The notes beneath the pieces were generated by a model. The model saw only the letters and a program-made list of their open reading frames with translations, was not told the origin of the DNA and made no database searches. DNA of 64,000 nucleotides from Brachypalpus laphriformis (lineage: Eukaryota > Arthropoda > Insecta > Diptera > Syrphidae). Position numbers and translations under genes: made by a program. Location: contig OX246754.1 in NCBI GenBank assembly GCA_945910035.1, positions 14,650,001-14,714,000 of the forward strand, given 5' to 3'. Below are positions 1 through 11,422 of this stretch, in pieces (the stretch's first letter is position 1; each line of letters starts with the position of its first letter).

Positions 1-2
1 GT

Positions 3-542
3 CAAGGCTTTAATCACACACAGTCGTATTGTCAAAAAGAGCCGAGATGCGTAAAATGTGCTGGTAACCATCTCTCAGAAAAGTGTGACCTAAATAAGCA
101 GGCCCCGGCTACCTGCATTAACTGCAAAGGAAAGCACCCAGCGAACTATCGAGGTTGCGAAGTGGCAAAAGAGCTTCAAAAAAGGCGAGACACATTTAAA
201 AATGTTCAACGCCAGAACGCAGAACCGGTTAAAAATAGTCGTGAAATCGCTAAGCCAAGGGTAACGCCCGTCAATAAACACGTCAAACTTAAGACGAGAG
301 TCGAGCAAAGTAAAGTTCCTTCGGCAAAATCAAAGGAAAAGCCACAATCTCCAGAGACGCTAACATATGCTCAAGCTGCGTCGCTAGAAACCAAGCAAAG
401 CGGTGTTACGGTAGACCCAGTCTCCCAAGTCTTCTCTATAATTCTTGCGAAACTTGAGGAGCAAACGAAGGTAAACAAAGTCATATTTGATAAATTGAGC
501 AAGCTCGAGTTAAAACCTCGCCAGAAAAGAACTCCCATATGA
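3..542 (+). CDS. jockey ORF1 (Gag-like nucleic-acid-binding protein), C-terminal part
   Basis: The frame is open from the window edge to TGA at 540 to 542. Its first 55 residues hold two zinc-knuckle-like Cys/His clusters: CVKCAGNHLSEKC and CINCKGKHPANYRGC. Such knuckles bind element RNA in jockey ORF1 proteins and help form the ribonucleoprotein. The remainder is Lys/Arg/Gln-rich and probably disordered, which is common for the C-terminus of this protein. The start codon and the N-terminal region lie to the left of the window. The stop overlaps the ORF2 start (ATG at 539), suggesting coupled translation. The role is inferred from the knuckles and from the neighbour. Confidence 0.85.
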   Translation, partial: QGFNHTQSYCQKEPRCVKCAGNHLSEKCDLNKQAPATCINCKGKHPANYRGCEVAKELQKRRDTFKNVQRQNAEPVKNSREIAKPRVTPVNKHVKLKTRVEQSKVPSAKSKEKPQSPETLTYAQAASLETKQSGVTVDPVSQVFSIILAKLEEQTKVNKVIFDKLSKLELKPRQKRTPI

Positions 543-3217
543 ATATGAATCAGTTACTAAAAATTTTAACATGGAACGCAAACGGCCTTCTACAAAAAAA
601 CGCCGAATTAGAAGTATTCTTACGGAATGACAACATTGACATTTGCTTGATCTCTGAAACTCATTTGACAAAGGAATCCGGAGTAAAAATAAGAGGGTAT
701 CGTGCTTATCACGCATACCACCCTTCCGGAAGAGCTAGAGGCGGATCCTCCTTATTCATTAAAGACTGCATTGAGCACTCCATAAATACGACGATTGAAA
801 TCGATACAATGCAAACAAGCTCAGTTCGAGTTAAGAATAGGCACTCATATTTCAACATCGCGTCCATTTATTGTCCTCCGCGATGCACGTTTCGAAGTAA
901 CGACTTTGTACGTCTCCTTGACTCACTTGGACCGAATTTCATTATAGGTGGCGATTTCAACGCAAAACACACCTTTTGGGGTTCCAGATCCAATTCACGG
1001 AAAGGCAGACTTCTGTACGAAGCCGGTATGCAATTCGGGGTTGATTTCTTTTCGACGGGGAAACCGACGTATTGGCCCTCTGATACAGCAAAAACACCGG
1101 ACCTAATAGACTTCTTCGTAGCGAAAGGAGTATCTTCAAATTTTGCGAAAGTAGAGGAAAGCTTTGATCTCTCCTCAGATCACTCGTCGGTAATCTTGAC
1201 AATAAGTGACCGACTAATGACAGTAGAAGCTGTGCCTAGATTAACTAACAAAAAAACTAACTGGCGCGACTTTAGAACTGATTGCGAAGAAAATATTGTC
1301 TTAAATGTATCGCTCAAAACACCCTTCGAAATAGAAGATGAGCTCGGCAAATTTATTGAATCAATACAAAATGCCGCGTGGAAAAATACACCTTTAAGGA
1401 GGAAAGAAGTCCCATGCAATGAAGCTTATTATCCGCCGGAAATAAAAGAACTTATTCGAGAAAAGAGGAGAGCACGCAAAATATGGCAACAAACTCGCGC
1501 TCCCCAGCATAAAACCCACTCGAATTTCTTATGCAATAAGCTTAAAAAAGCGATCCAAGACCTAAAAAACCGAGAGACTTCAGCTTATCTTGAAGGTTTA
1601 ACCGCCGAAAAAACTACTAATTACTCGCTCTGGAAAGCTGTCAAAAGAATTAAAAAACCGCAAATACATTCGCCACCGATAAGAAAAAACAACGACGAAT
1701 GGGCAAAAGGTGACAAAGAAAAAGCGGATCTATTTGCCGAGCACTTAGAAGAAACTTTTAAGCCATTTGATGGAGAAACATTGGTAGACGATTTTACCGG
1801 TACGACTACGACATCTGACAACCTTAGAATAAAAAGTGTGTCACTTATAGAACTTTGCCAGGCAATAAAAAACCTGAAGAACAATAAAGCTCCTGGCTAT
1901 GATTTAATAACCGGACAAATCCTCAAGGAATTACCAAAAAAGGCACTATTAAAATTGCTTTATTTAATAAATGCTTCCATTCGATTATTATACGTTCCAA
2001 ATCAATGGAAAGTCGCAGAAGTCATAATGGTTCCGAAACCGGGAAAATCTCCAAATGACAAAAAATCGTACAGACCGATATCGCTACTACCAATAATATC
2101 GAAGGTATTTGAAAAACTCCTTCTGAAACGGATTCTTCCGGTCATTGAAGAGAGACGCCTAATACCTGACCACCAATTCGGGTTCAGAATCAAGCATTCC
2201 ACAATTGACCAGGTTTATAGAATAACCGACGAAATTGAAAAAGCCCTTGAGGAGAAAAAGATTTGTTCTAGCGCTTTTCTTGACGTATCTCAAGCCTTCG
2301 ACAGGGTTTGGCACGATGGATTGAATTATAAGCTAAGACGAATCCTTCCGGAGCAACTTCATAAGATCTTAGAATCGTACCTTAAAAACAGACTTTTTCG
2401 TGTTAAGCACGGAACTGAATATTCTGATTTTAAAGAAATCGCCGCCGGAGTTCCGCAAGGAAGTGTCCTTGGGCCTATCTTATTCTTGCTGTACACTCGG
2501 GACATACCTCAAACTGAAGGCACTATTGTAGCTACGTTCGCGGACGATACGGCTATTTTGGCAACGGAAAGTTCAATCGAGTCAGCAACCATAAAACTCC
2601 AACGAGCCTTGGATAAAATCTGTGAGTGGACAAAAACTTGGCGCATTGTTCTTAACGAGACCAAATCGACGCATGTTAACTTCACTTACAAGAAAATAAT
2701 CAACCTTCCCGTTTTCATTAACTCGGTACAAATACCGCATGCAAACGAAGCTAAATATCTGGGAATGACACTAGACGCGAAACTTAAATGGAAACCTCAC
2801 GTTAAAAAGAAACGTGACGAAGTCGAAAATCGACTTAGAGAAATGTATTGGCTAATTGGAAGATATTCCAAACTAAGCGTATATAACAAACTGCTTCTGT
2901 ATAAGCAAGTGCTTAAACCCGTGTGGACGTACGGTATACAACTCTGGGGTTGTACCAAACCAAGCAATAGGAATCTCATACAATCATTGCAAAATAAAAT
3001 TATAAGAATAATCGTGAACGCTCCCTGGTATATCAGAAACAATGATATCCACAGAGACTTAGGGATAGCTACCGTGGAGGACGAAATAAAAAACTTCGCT
3101 CGCAAGCTTCGTATTCGTCTTCATGGCCATTGCAACTGTGCCATACTCCAAACTTTGGATGTGACAAATCTTACGCGCCGACTTCAAAGAACGAAACCGT
3201 TCGAATTAGCGCTATAA
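539..3217 (+). CDS. jockey ORF2: apurinic-like endonuclease and reverse transcriptase, intact
   Basis: This is an 892-residue ORF without interruptions. The N-terminal 220 residues are an exonuclease/endonuclease/phosphatase-type nuclease: ILTWNANG near residue 10, SETHL near 40, GGDFNAKH near 140 and SSDHSS near 215. This enzyme nicks the target. The reverse transcriptase spans about residues 440 to 720, with NNKAPGYD, SYRPISLLP, AFLDVSQAFDRVWHDG, GVPQGSVLGPILF and the catalytic FADDTAI box, followed by a thumb with KYLGMTLD. There is no RNase H domain, consistent with jockey. The length is typical of the clade. All catalytic motifs I can check are intact, so the protein could be active. Confidence 0.93.
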   Translation: MNMNQLLKILTWNANGLLQKNAELEVFLRNDNIDICLISETHLTKESGVKIRGYRAYHAYHPSGRARGGSSLFIKDCIEHSINTTIEIDTMQTSSVRVKNRHSYFNIASIYCPPRCTFRSNDFVRLLDSLGPNFIIGGDFNAKHTFWGSRSNSRKGRLLYEAGMQFGVDFFSTGKPTYWPSDTAKTPDLIDFFVAKGVSSNFAKVEESFDLSSDHSSVILTISDRLMTVEAVPRLTNKKTNWRDFRTDCEENIVLNVSLKTPFEIEDELGKFIESIQNAAWKNTPLRRKEVPCNEAYYPPEIKELIREKRRARKIWQQTRAPQHKTHSNFLCNKLKKAIQDLKNRETSAYLEGLTAEKTTNYSLWKAVKRIKKPQIHSPPIRKNNDEWAKGDKEKADLFAEHLEETFKPFDGETLVDDFTGTTTTSDNLRIKSVSLIELCQAIKNLKNNKAPGYDLITGQILKELPKKALLKLLYLINASIRLLYVPNQWKVAEVIMVPKPGKSPNDKKSYRPISLLPIISKVFEKLLLKRILPVIEERRLIPDHQFGFRIKHSTIDQVYRITDEIEKALEEKKICSSAFLDVSQAFDRVWHDGLNYKLRRILPEQLHKILESYLKNRLFRVKHGTEYSDFKEIAAGVPQGSVLGPILFLLYTRDIPQTEGTIVATFADDTAILATESSIESATIKLQRALDKICEWTKTWRIVLNETKSTHVNFTYKKIINLPVFINSVQIPHANEAKYLGMTLDAKLKWKPHVKKKRDEVENRLREMYWLIGRYSKLSVYNKLLLYKQVLKPVWTYGIQLWGCTKPSNRNLIQSLQNKIIRIIVNAPWYIRNNDIHRDLGIATVEDEIKNFARKLRIRLHGHCNCAILQTLDVTNLTRRLQRTKPFELAL

Positions 3218-3435
3218 GACAAAAAGCCGCATGTCATGACGGTTTCAGCAGGTGCTTTTATTGGAAATCTACCTGCCTCACGCGAATATAAATCTGAAGC
3301 TTAAACTACTTGATAAGGTCAAACTTAGTCGTAGTAAACAAAACGAAGGGAAGGGTGTTTTTAGTCAGTAGAAATCTGACACTACTATGAGTACACGGTC
3401 TCATAGTGTCTCATGAAGATTTTCACCTACCCACG

Positions 3436-3470
<35 letters not shown>
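3436..3470 (+). repeat. poly(A) tail of the jockey element
   Basis: Thirty-five uninterrupted A residues end the element. Long pure tails erode quickly, so this supports recent insertion. Confidence 0.9.
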
Positions 3471-3472
<2 letters not shown>

Positions 3473-3650
3473 TCTTGGGGTGCGAAGAATAGACAAGCTC
3501 CTCGCGCTGCACCCTGGATAACGCTAAAAGTCTATTCACATCTGGATGCCGAACTTCTTAAATCAAGATCTTAAACTCCCGGCAAAAATAATAACTATAA
3601 GGAAATACTTATACATATATACATATACATACATAACAACTTAAGGACGA

Positions 3651-6600
3651 ATGTACACCCCGTCTAAGCCCTACACTAAAGCCACTTCTCAGTGCTTCCT
3701 GACTAGAGATATAGGACCTTCTGTCCATATCTGCCAACTTAATATTGAAGGCATCAGCAGAGCAAAGTGCGAGCATCTACAAAGGATCCTCGAGGAAAAT
3801 AAAATTGACGTAGTCTGCAAGAAACTCACTGCGGGAATGAATCTAATCTCTCAACTAGAGGTAAAATAACTGGCTACTCCTTAGTAGGCGCTCTGTACCA
3901 TACTTACGGGATAGCAAAATATGTAAAATCAACAATCCAAAATGTGAGCTTAACCGAAGCTAAAGAAAGCGACAGCGTGCTTTTCGTAACGATATCCATG
4001 GCTGATCATGAAATCACCAACATCTATAAGCCTCCCAATGTACCGTGGCCAACAGAGGTTCTTCCTGTGTACCAACATCCAGCCATATATGCTGGAGACT
4101 TCAACAGCCACCACACCATGTGGAGATATCAAACGAACGACGATAACGGAGTAAGACTAGCAGACTGGGCTGATATAAGTCACGTTTCACTAATCTTCGA
4201 CGCCAAAGACAGAGGAACGTTTCACTCTCGTAGATGGCGCAGGGATTTCAACCCGGATCTGAGCTTCGCTACATCCAACCGCACTGAACGGCAACAGCAT
4301 ATATCCAGAAGAGTTCTCCCCGATTTCCCTAGAAGCCAACACCGGCCAATTCTCCTAAGTGCTGGCATTAAAATACCACTGGTAAATTCCACTCAGCGAC
4401 CAAGATGGAACTTTCACAAAGCTTCGTGGCAAGATTTCACCAAAGAGCTTGACTCCAATGTCCGCTGGATCCCTCCGACTGCCAAGAACTATGGTCGATT
4501 TGTTGGCTCCGTAATAGGAGCAGCGAAGAAACACATTCCACGAGGCTTCCGCAAAGAGTATATCCCTGGTTTGTCGGATCTTAGCGACAGACTATACCTA
4601 GAGTTCCGAGAGAATGGTGACTATGAAGTCGCAGAAGAACTTCTTCAATCCCTGGACAACTCGCGTGAAGAAAAGTGGAAGAAAACAACCGAAATTTTGG
4701 ACGATCCAGCAGAAAGGCTTGGAACATTTTACGGAAGCTTGGGGGATCAAACTCCTTCTCATGCCGCCTACCAAAAATCAACCCAGACCTCGTTGCTAAT
4801 CGAATAGTCGATATCTCTAAAGCCAACTCGGACAAAATACACACTCGTCCAGCAACTTCGAAATATTCTCGAGAGTTCACTATAACTGAGCTAGAAGCTG
4901 CCATCGCCTCTTGCAAACCTGTGAAAGCCGCGGGAATTGATGGCATCTATTCCGAATTTATTAAGAACTGTGGGAAACGAACAAAGACCTGGTTATGCAA
5001 ATTTTTCAATGACATCCTTTTATCCGGGAATCTGCCTAAAGAGTTCAAAAAATCTAAAATCGTTGCAATTCTCAAACCAGCCGAAAGGGCAGAAAATTAC
5101 AGGCCAATTGCTCTCTTAAGCACCTGATATAAAATCTTGGAGCGACTTATCTGTAACAGAATCGAAGCTCTAATCAACGCAGTAGTCTCCATCTATCAAG
5201 CAGGCTTCCGAACTGGTCGTAGTTGTACCGACCAAGTTCTCACGTTAACAACTTTCATCGAAGATGGCTTTGAAAACCGTCTTAAACCATATTCGTGGAC
5301 CTCACCGCCGCATACGACACAGTCTGGCGTACGGGTATGATCTATAAACTTCTAAGGGCAGTACGCTGCGCTACCATAACAACTCTCATCAATAACATGC
5401 TGAGTAACAAGGCTTTCCAGGTATTTCTCAACGGCAGCGTGAGCAAACCCAGACAACTAAATAACGGGCTGCCACAGGGGTCAGTCCTGGCCTCGCTCCT
5501 TTTTAACCTATACACCCACGACATCCCAGATACTGTATCCAATAAATTCGCGTACGCAAATGATTTAGCTTTGGTCACCCAACACCAGCAAATTCACCAA
5601 ATTGAATCCACATTCACATCAGATCTTAGTTCCTTAGGGGACTACTTCAAGAAATGGAGGCTCACACCCAGTATGTCAAAAACTGAATCTACCATCTTCC
5701 ACCTGAACAGCCAATTAGCCAACATGCCGCTCGAAGTCGAATTCCATGGTACTACCCTACGACATAATAACAAGCCCAAGTACCTTGGGGTAACTCTGGA
5801 CAGAACCCTAACCTTCAAATAGCACTGCCAAAATACTGCAGCTAAGTTGAAAACAAGGAACAACTTACTCCAAAAACTAGCGTCTAGCTCCTGGGGGCAT
5901 CACCAGGGACTCTGCGAACTGCGGCTCTAGGACTGGTTTACTCCACTGCCGAATACGGAGCTCCCATTTGGGTAAATAGCGCACACACAAAGAAAATTGA
6001 CAGCTAACTTCATATCGCAATGCGCTTAATTTCCGGTACAATCAGGTCCACTCCTACCCAATGGCTATCAGTCTTGAGGAACATTGCTCCACCCTCGCTA
6101 AGACGCGATAAAGCACTCATGAGTCAATTCGGTAAAATTCAAAACAACCAAAGTTTACCAATACATACATACCATATTTCAATACAAAAGACTCATACCG
6201 GCTGAAATCACGAAGACCACCTTTAAGAACCGCGTCAAAGCTGCTCGAATCAAAATTCGATATTAACGCAGAATGGGAAAAAGTCTGGAGGGACTTCTCA
6301 CCAAACAGCAGCATTATCATCACTGACCCCTCCGCTCGCGTACCAGGCTTCGACTTGGATAGACACACATGGACCCAACTTAATAGGATACGGACTCAGT
6401 ACGGCCGCTGTGGTGACATGTTGTTTAAATGGGGAGCAACCTAATCAAGTGCATGCGATTGCGGGGAATCTCGCCAAACTATTAGCCGCATTATGTCCAG
6501 CTGTCCCCTATTCATGTTCACTGACAATCTCAATGACGTATTCCACATCAACCCGGACGCCCTCCTATGGCTAACCAACCTCAACATAAAACTTTGACGA
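3651..6600 (+). pseudogene. degenerate non-LTR retrotransposon ORF2 (endonuclease, RT, C-terminal Cys/His motif)
   Basis: Pieces of one ORF2 run collinearly through several frames. The nuclease start (ICQLNIEGISRAKCEHL) lies near 3730, YAGDFNSHH near 4090, the RT entry (AAGIDGIYSEF) near 4930, AENYRPIALLST near 5100, GLPQGSVLASLLFNLY near 5470 and a C-terminal Cys cluster (CDCGES and SSCPL) near 6450 to 6510; the stop is about 6597. At least five stops or frameshifts break it. The catalytic YADD is YAND at about 5555, which would abolish polymerase activity even in a repaired frame. An AT-rich tail reaches about 6805. It looks like a jockey-superfamily element distinct from the one at 1 to 3470; a second copy lies at 32.4 to 33.4 kb. 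Confidence 0.75.
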
Positions 6601-6805
6601 CAAACATCTGCAATCAGTGCTTCACGTATATGGCATGTTCTGCTACGTTATGTATCCTTCATCTATGTTATCAACTTTTATATTATATTTTCTCTAACTA
6701 TGTATGTTAAACTCTCTCACAATTGTGCAATTAATGTCATTTGCTATGCCTATTATAATATGTATTTCGTACAATTTGTTATTTCCATACGATAAATAAA
6801 TTAAC

Positions 6806-7410
6806 TTCTAAAATAGTTCGTGAAACCAAAAACTCTTTGAACTCGGTCGCAAGGTTGAATCTGGGTCCCAGGTCACACTGCGATCTTGGGGAACGAGCTT
6901 TCCGATGAGATTTCTAGACAAGACTCAAGGTCCCCCGAATCCGCGTTGAGTCTCCTTGAGTCCTTGGTTAGGCATTCCATTGACGATTGGGTCTCTCACG
7001 AAACACAATTGTGCGTGACATGACTCTCCAGGATGTAGGTTGACTAAACGAATGCTCCCGAACGTCTGTAAGAAATCAGCGGCATTCTTGCAGGAAAGAC
7101 TGCAGACAACTTATTGACTGCCTTTGCTGTTTCCGTGAGCGTCTTTGCTAACAAATGTGATACGGTCTCTATTTGCTGGAGCGACAACACTGCGGAACAT
7201 TATCTCTGTGAGCGTCCGGCCTTTGCTCGTATCAGGTGGCAGATCCTTGGTGCTAATGTGATGAGTGCTGGAACTATAAGATCCTCATCACTGAAGTGCT
7301 TGCTTGGCTTTCTTACAAATGGGCAAATCAGGCTTTGCTCTCTGGTAGTACAATGGACCAGTTACGTCTGAGTGCTTCAGTCGAGCGTTTTCTATCCCGA
7401 CAAAAAAATA
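6806..7410 (+). mobile_element. RNase H non-LTR element (family B), 3' fragment
   Basis: The fragment begins inside the RNase H domain (a decayed version of the VPGHTGILENE region) and runs through the C-terminal Cys/His segment to the family's 3' end (SVERFLSRQK followed by A-rich sequence). The same sequence recurs at 30.6 to 32.4 kb (minus), 35.85 to 36.78 kb (plus) and 49.17 to 49.6 kb (plus), which defines family B. The ORF is frameshifted here. RNase H plus reverse transcriptase points to the LOA/I group. Confidence 0.75.
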
Positions 7411-8455
7411 AGAATATTTACAAAACCTTTTCTTTCCAAAATATAGTCATAAACGTTCTGAAAGGTTTTTCTGATAACCAGCCTTTTATCTTTAAGTTAA
7501 CTCCAAACTCAAATCTTAGAGGAGATCCTAAGGATTTATAATAAAATGTCGAAGCTCTACATACACACACATACATTTTAAATGGTCCACTTATCCTTCA
7601 TGAGGGTCGCGGGGGTAGGATGCTCACGTGGATTCTCTATCCGTCTCGATTCTCCACCATTGACTCCAACTCATCAGGAGGAATCCCTAGATGAATTGGA
7701 GTAAATGGCGGAGAATCTAGATGCATGGAGAGCCCACCTGAGCATGAAGCTCTAGCTCTACCTATATTTAATTATTTCCGAGTCAAGTCATGACAGTAAA
7801 TTTTAAGGGCAACGTTAGTTATGAAAACTCGTGACCAGAGGTACTCGTACGTTCCCTACTTTAAGAGCAGATACAGCACTACTGTCGACAACTTTCACGA
7901 ATCAATAGACCCAGTTCTAAGTCCAACTATTTGAATATAATCTCTCAACACCCACAAAGCAGGTAAAGTCTGACTATGCCCTTAACCTCCTATGAACAGC
8001 AAAATCTAATATCGATAACAAGCAAATCCAAACAAAATAAAAAACTCGCTCCCATTGTACTTGTAGGTGTATACCACAATAAACGTTCTATTCAACGAAA
8101 AAAAAAAAAGTTAACCTGTGGCTTTTTGGATCATTAAGCAATCACTCTCTCCAATCTCTGCGTCTATCATCGCTGTTCCAGCTCCACCTCAGAATCGATT
8201 TTGATTGATAGTACTTGGTGGGCGATACCCCCACATGAAACAATAGCTTTTCCCTTTTCTTAGATCACCTACCTCAGTAGACGATACGGAGATCATGTGG
8301 AAATCTAAGTCAGTCGGTGAGGCGAGTCACGCTGTGATTCCCCTCTCATTTATGAACATTTTCTTTAACGATCAACGAAATGTGTTTAGGAGGCTTTATG
8401 ACAGATTTCGCTTCAATAGGCTGGATGATTTGAAGAAACTATTAGATATTTTCTA
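7411..8455. other. non-coding stretch, no gene seen
   Basis: No convincing coding frame, splice structure or transposon domain is visible. It contains the inverted repeat at 7648 to 7717 and otherwise looks like decayed repeat sequence. Confidence 0.5.
7630..7737. repeat. imperfect inverted repeat (hairpin), core arms 28 bp
   Basis: The arm at 7648 to 7675 is the near reverse complement of 7690 to 7717, with 25 of 28 positions matching by eye, around a 14-base loop. Weaker pairing continues about 19 bases further out on both sides. One arm plus the loop recurs at about 11,697 to 11,736, so this is a dispersed repeat. It could be a small MITE-like element or a structured end of a larger element. 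Confidence 0.6.
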
Positions 8456-8786
8456 CTTACTTACTTAGGGTGCGCTACAGTTTGGAGTGAACCTGGACCT
8501 TAGCCAACAAGCATCTATATTTAGCTCGGTCTTTAGCTAATTGACTTCAGTTCCTCACGAAAAGTTGGTCGAGGTCCACTTGAACTTGAGCGCGCAAACT
8601 GCGGTGAGGAGCCCCTATACTGCGTCGTCCGTTCGGGTTAGATTCAACGACTCTGCGGGCCGGATCGTCGCATTGGTGTCCACTCGCTCTACATGTCCTA
8701 GCCTTCTCAAACATCCAATACGTAGTTTTTGACTAAGTCGATGTCGCTGCACAGGTCGTATAGTTCTTCACTGAATCTTCTCCTCA
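8456..8786 (-). mobile_element. RTE-like (family A) 3' end fragment
   Basis: On the minus strand this is the last 330 bases of the family found complete at the 3' side at 14.55 to 15.59 kb. The left edge carries the tandem ACTT/AAGT tail (around 8455 to 8466) typical of this family. The coding part is decayed. It is flanked on the right by a short run of A. Confidence 0.75.
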
Positions 8787-8795
8787 AAAAAAAAA

Positions 8796-11420
8796 AAATG
8801 TGTCACCCTATTGGAAGATGCTACAACTTTGGCAAATGGCGGCAACTGTCAGTTTTGGTTTAATATTTGTGAGACAAACAGATATAGAATACACTTCGAC
8901 AAGCCATAGAACGCTATACTCCTCAAGATCGCGGTAGACGACGCAGTGAATGATTTCCATCTGAACGGATACGTAAACGAATAAAATTTGCGCTTTTGGG
9001 GCACTGAGAATTCACGTATAATTCACGAAGAGCCAAAGTCACTGCATGGTGCGATATTTACGCCGGAGATGTTATCGGGCCTCATGTTTTCGAGCTCGCC
9101 GCGCGTGACACGGTTAATGCGACTGGTGAGCGATTCAAACCCTTGATGTCTCTTCTTCTCTTAAAGGGCTCCCGACCCATGGAGAGTCTCTCCCTGAGAC
9201 ACTGCTGCCTTCCATCCTCTGCGATACCGGTCACGCTGCTCCAGTTTTGAAGACCAAGTTTTCTGGCATCCGCGACAGCTTGGTCTTTATACCGACGTTT
9301 CGGACTTTTTTGCCGTCTCGAACCTGGGAGATTGGAAGATTCTGTTGGCTGGAGCGTTGTTGTCCATTCGCTTGATGTGGCCGAGCGAATGTACATAGTC
9401 GACGTGTCTTGGTTTTTTGGACTACATCCACATCCTGGTACAACTCATAGAGGTTGCGGTTGTATCTTCTCTTCCATTCGCCCTCCTCGCTTATGGGACC
9501 TAATATCCGGCGAAGTATTTTTCGCTCAAAGGTACCCAATATTTGTTCTGATTTCTTACTTATCGTCCAGCACTCGGCGCCATAAAGCAAGACTGGTAAG
9601 ATGAACGCTCTATAGAGCATTAATTTGGTCCGTCGACTTAGGAGTCTTGAACCCAGTTGTTTTGCCGAACCGAAGTAGCAACGGTTTGCTAAGGTTATTC
9701 CTCGTCAGATCTCCATGAAGGTGTCATTTATAGGATTAATGTTTGCTCCGAGGTAAGTAAATTTCTTAACTACCTTGAAGTTGTAGTCATCAAGAGTGAC
9801 GTTCTGTCCAAGGTTTTGAGCAGATCATTTTTGTTTGTTGATAATATGTACTTAGTCTTGGCTTCATTTACCTCAAGGCCTGTTCTTCAATTGCCGTAAA
9901 TGCCTCTTCAATGGCTTGCCGGGATCTTCCGATGATGTCAATATCGTCCGCGTATCCCAGCAGTTGGATGGATTTGTGAAAGATAGTACGTTCTGTGTTT
10001 ACACCTGCCCTACGCACTATCTGCTCTAGTACAATATTGACGAAGTCACATGACAGTGCATCTCCTTGCCGGAACCCGGTGCATGTTTGGAAAAGTTCAG
10101 AAGACCTGTTTCCGAGTTGGACAGAACATTGCGTGCTTTCCAGCGTAATGCGACACATCTGGATAAGTTTTGACGGTATCCCAAATTGAGCCATTGCTTG
10201 ATATAGTTCAAGACGATGGATGCTGTCATAAGTGGCTTTAAAGTCGATGAAAAGGTGGTGAGTTTCAACTTGATATTCGATGGTCTTTTCCAAGATTTGC
10301 TGTAGTGTGAAAATTTGGTCTATTGTCGATCTGCCGGGCCGGAAGCAACACTGGTACGTGTCGATTAGTGTGCTGCAGAAAGGCTTTATACGGTCGCGCA
10401 ATATGTTGGATAGGATCTTGTATGCGACATTTAGCAGGAATATGCCTCGATAGTTCGCCTCCGTATTTAAAAAATTCAGCTGGGTGGCCATCAGAGCCAG
10501 CGGCTTTGTTGTTTTTTTAGTTTTCTAATGGCTGCGCTAGCTTTTTTAATACTGGGTGGTCGTATTGGTTCGTCATTAACTGGAAGCGGGCTCTCTTCTT
10601 GCCCTATCACTCTCTCTGTTTGCTGCCCATTAAGCAACTGCTGGAAGTGTTGCTTAAACACATCAACAATTCTCAGCGTTTCTGTGACTAGGTTACCTTC
10701 GCTTTTACGAAGAGCCTGTGTTCTGGGTTTGAAGCCAGCTAGCAGATGCTTGGCTTTTCGATACAAATTCCCGATGTTGTTGCGCTCACGAGACTTTTCG
10801 ATATCCTGGAGCTGGGAAGCTACGTGGTCCCTTTTCTTTTTACGCAGAATTTTCTTCTCTTCCCTTCTTTTGATCCGATACTCCTGTCTCGCTAGTCAAA
10901 CAAAACCATGATCAACGTATTTTCATTGCCGCAAATTGACGGATTGGAACTGGAGGACATGTGGTTTCAACAGGACGGTCCACCCGCACACACAGCTCGC
11001 GTGACAATGGGCATTTTGAAGGAAGCGTTTCCTTGTCACCTTATGTCTCGTTTTGGCGATTTGCACCTACCGGTAAGATCTCTCGATTTGTCCGCTCCAG
11101 ACTTCTTTCTTTGGGTTATTTTTGAAATCACGGGGCTATGAGAACAAGCCGATAACTCTGGAAGCTCTCAAAGAGAATATCCCACAAAAGTGACAGAACT
11201 TATCGCCCGAAGTTCTAGACAAAACGATTGAAAATGCGATAAAAAGAGCCTGAATGGTCATCAACAATGGCGGCGCCACTTGACCGATGTCATCTTTAAA
11301 AAGTAATGGAAACAAACTTATAGGTCCAAATAAACATAAAAAAAAAATTTATGAAATTATGTCGTTTCATTTTAAAGATATAGCAAAACAACATCGGGTG
11401 AGTGTTTTTAGGCCGCCCTG
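8796..11420 (+). mobile_element. Tc1/mariner DD41D (rosa-like) transposon, split by an RTE-like insertion
   Basis: The left half (8796 to 9133) encodes decayed transposase core with FHLNGYVN and, after a frameshift, KVTAWCDIYAGDVIGPHVF. The right half (10,896 to 11,420) continues with TMINVFSLPQIDGLELEDMW, FQQDGPPAHTA and LDLSAPDFFLW. The second and third catalytic Asp are separated by 41 residues, the spacing of the rosa group. The right end is an inverted terminal repeat ending in CCCTG followed by the TA target at 11,421. The left terminal repeat is missing and the frame has stops, so the copy is dead. The RTE-like copy between the halves inserted later. Confidence 0.75.
9134..10895 (-). 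pseudogene. RTE-like non-LTR retrotransposon, 5'-truncated, inserted in the DD41D transposon
   Basis: Read on the minus strand, the copy starts in the nuclease-RT linker (VASQLQDIEKSRERNN near 10,800). It continues into the RT with NYRGIFLLNVAYKILS, CCFRPGRSTIDQIFTL, HLFIDFKATYDSI, GFRQGDALSCDF and an intact catalytic LGYADDIDIIGRS (around 9960). After frame breaks comes the thumb region LYRAFILPVLLYGAECW near 9600, ending in an A/G-rich 3' end at 9134. There are several frameshifts. The family is related to, but diverged from, the family A copies at 14.5, 48 and 56 kb. A short shared motif (TCAAAC) flanks both ends and may be the target duplication. Confidence 0.8.
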
Positions 11421-11422
11421 TA

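Larger units (their letters stand above)
1..3470 (+). mobile_element. jockey-like non-LTR retrotransposon, 5' end outside window
   Basis: The copy carries the end of ORF1, a complete ORF2, a 3' untranslated region (3218 to 3435) and a run of 35 A at 3436 to 3470. ORF1 and ORF2 overlap by the bases ATGA, as expected for termination and re-initiation in jockey-type elements. The order zinc knuckles, endonuclease, reverse transcriptase without RNase H, then poly(A) fits the jockey clade. No frameshift or stop breaks ORF2, so this is by far the youngest-looking element here. Its 5' end and left target duplication lie outside the window. Broken relatives of the same subfamily occur at 11.74 to 12.2 kb and 12.73 to 13.26 kb. 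Confidence 0.9.
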
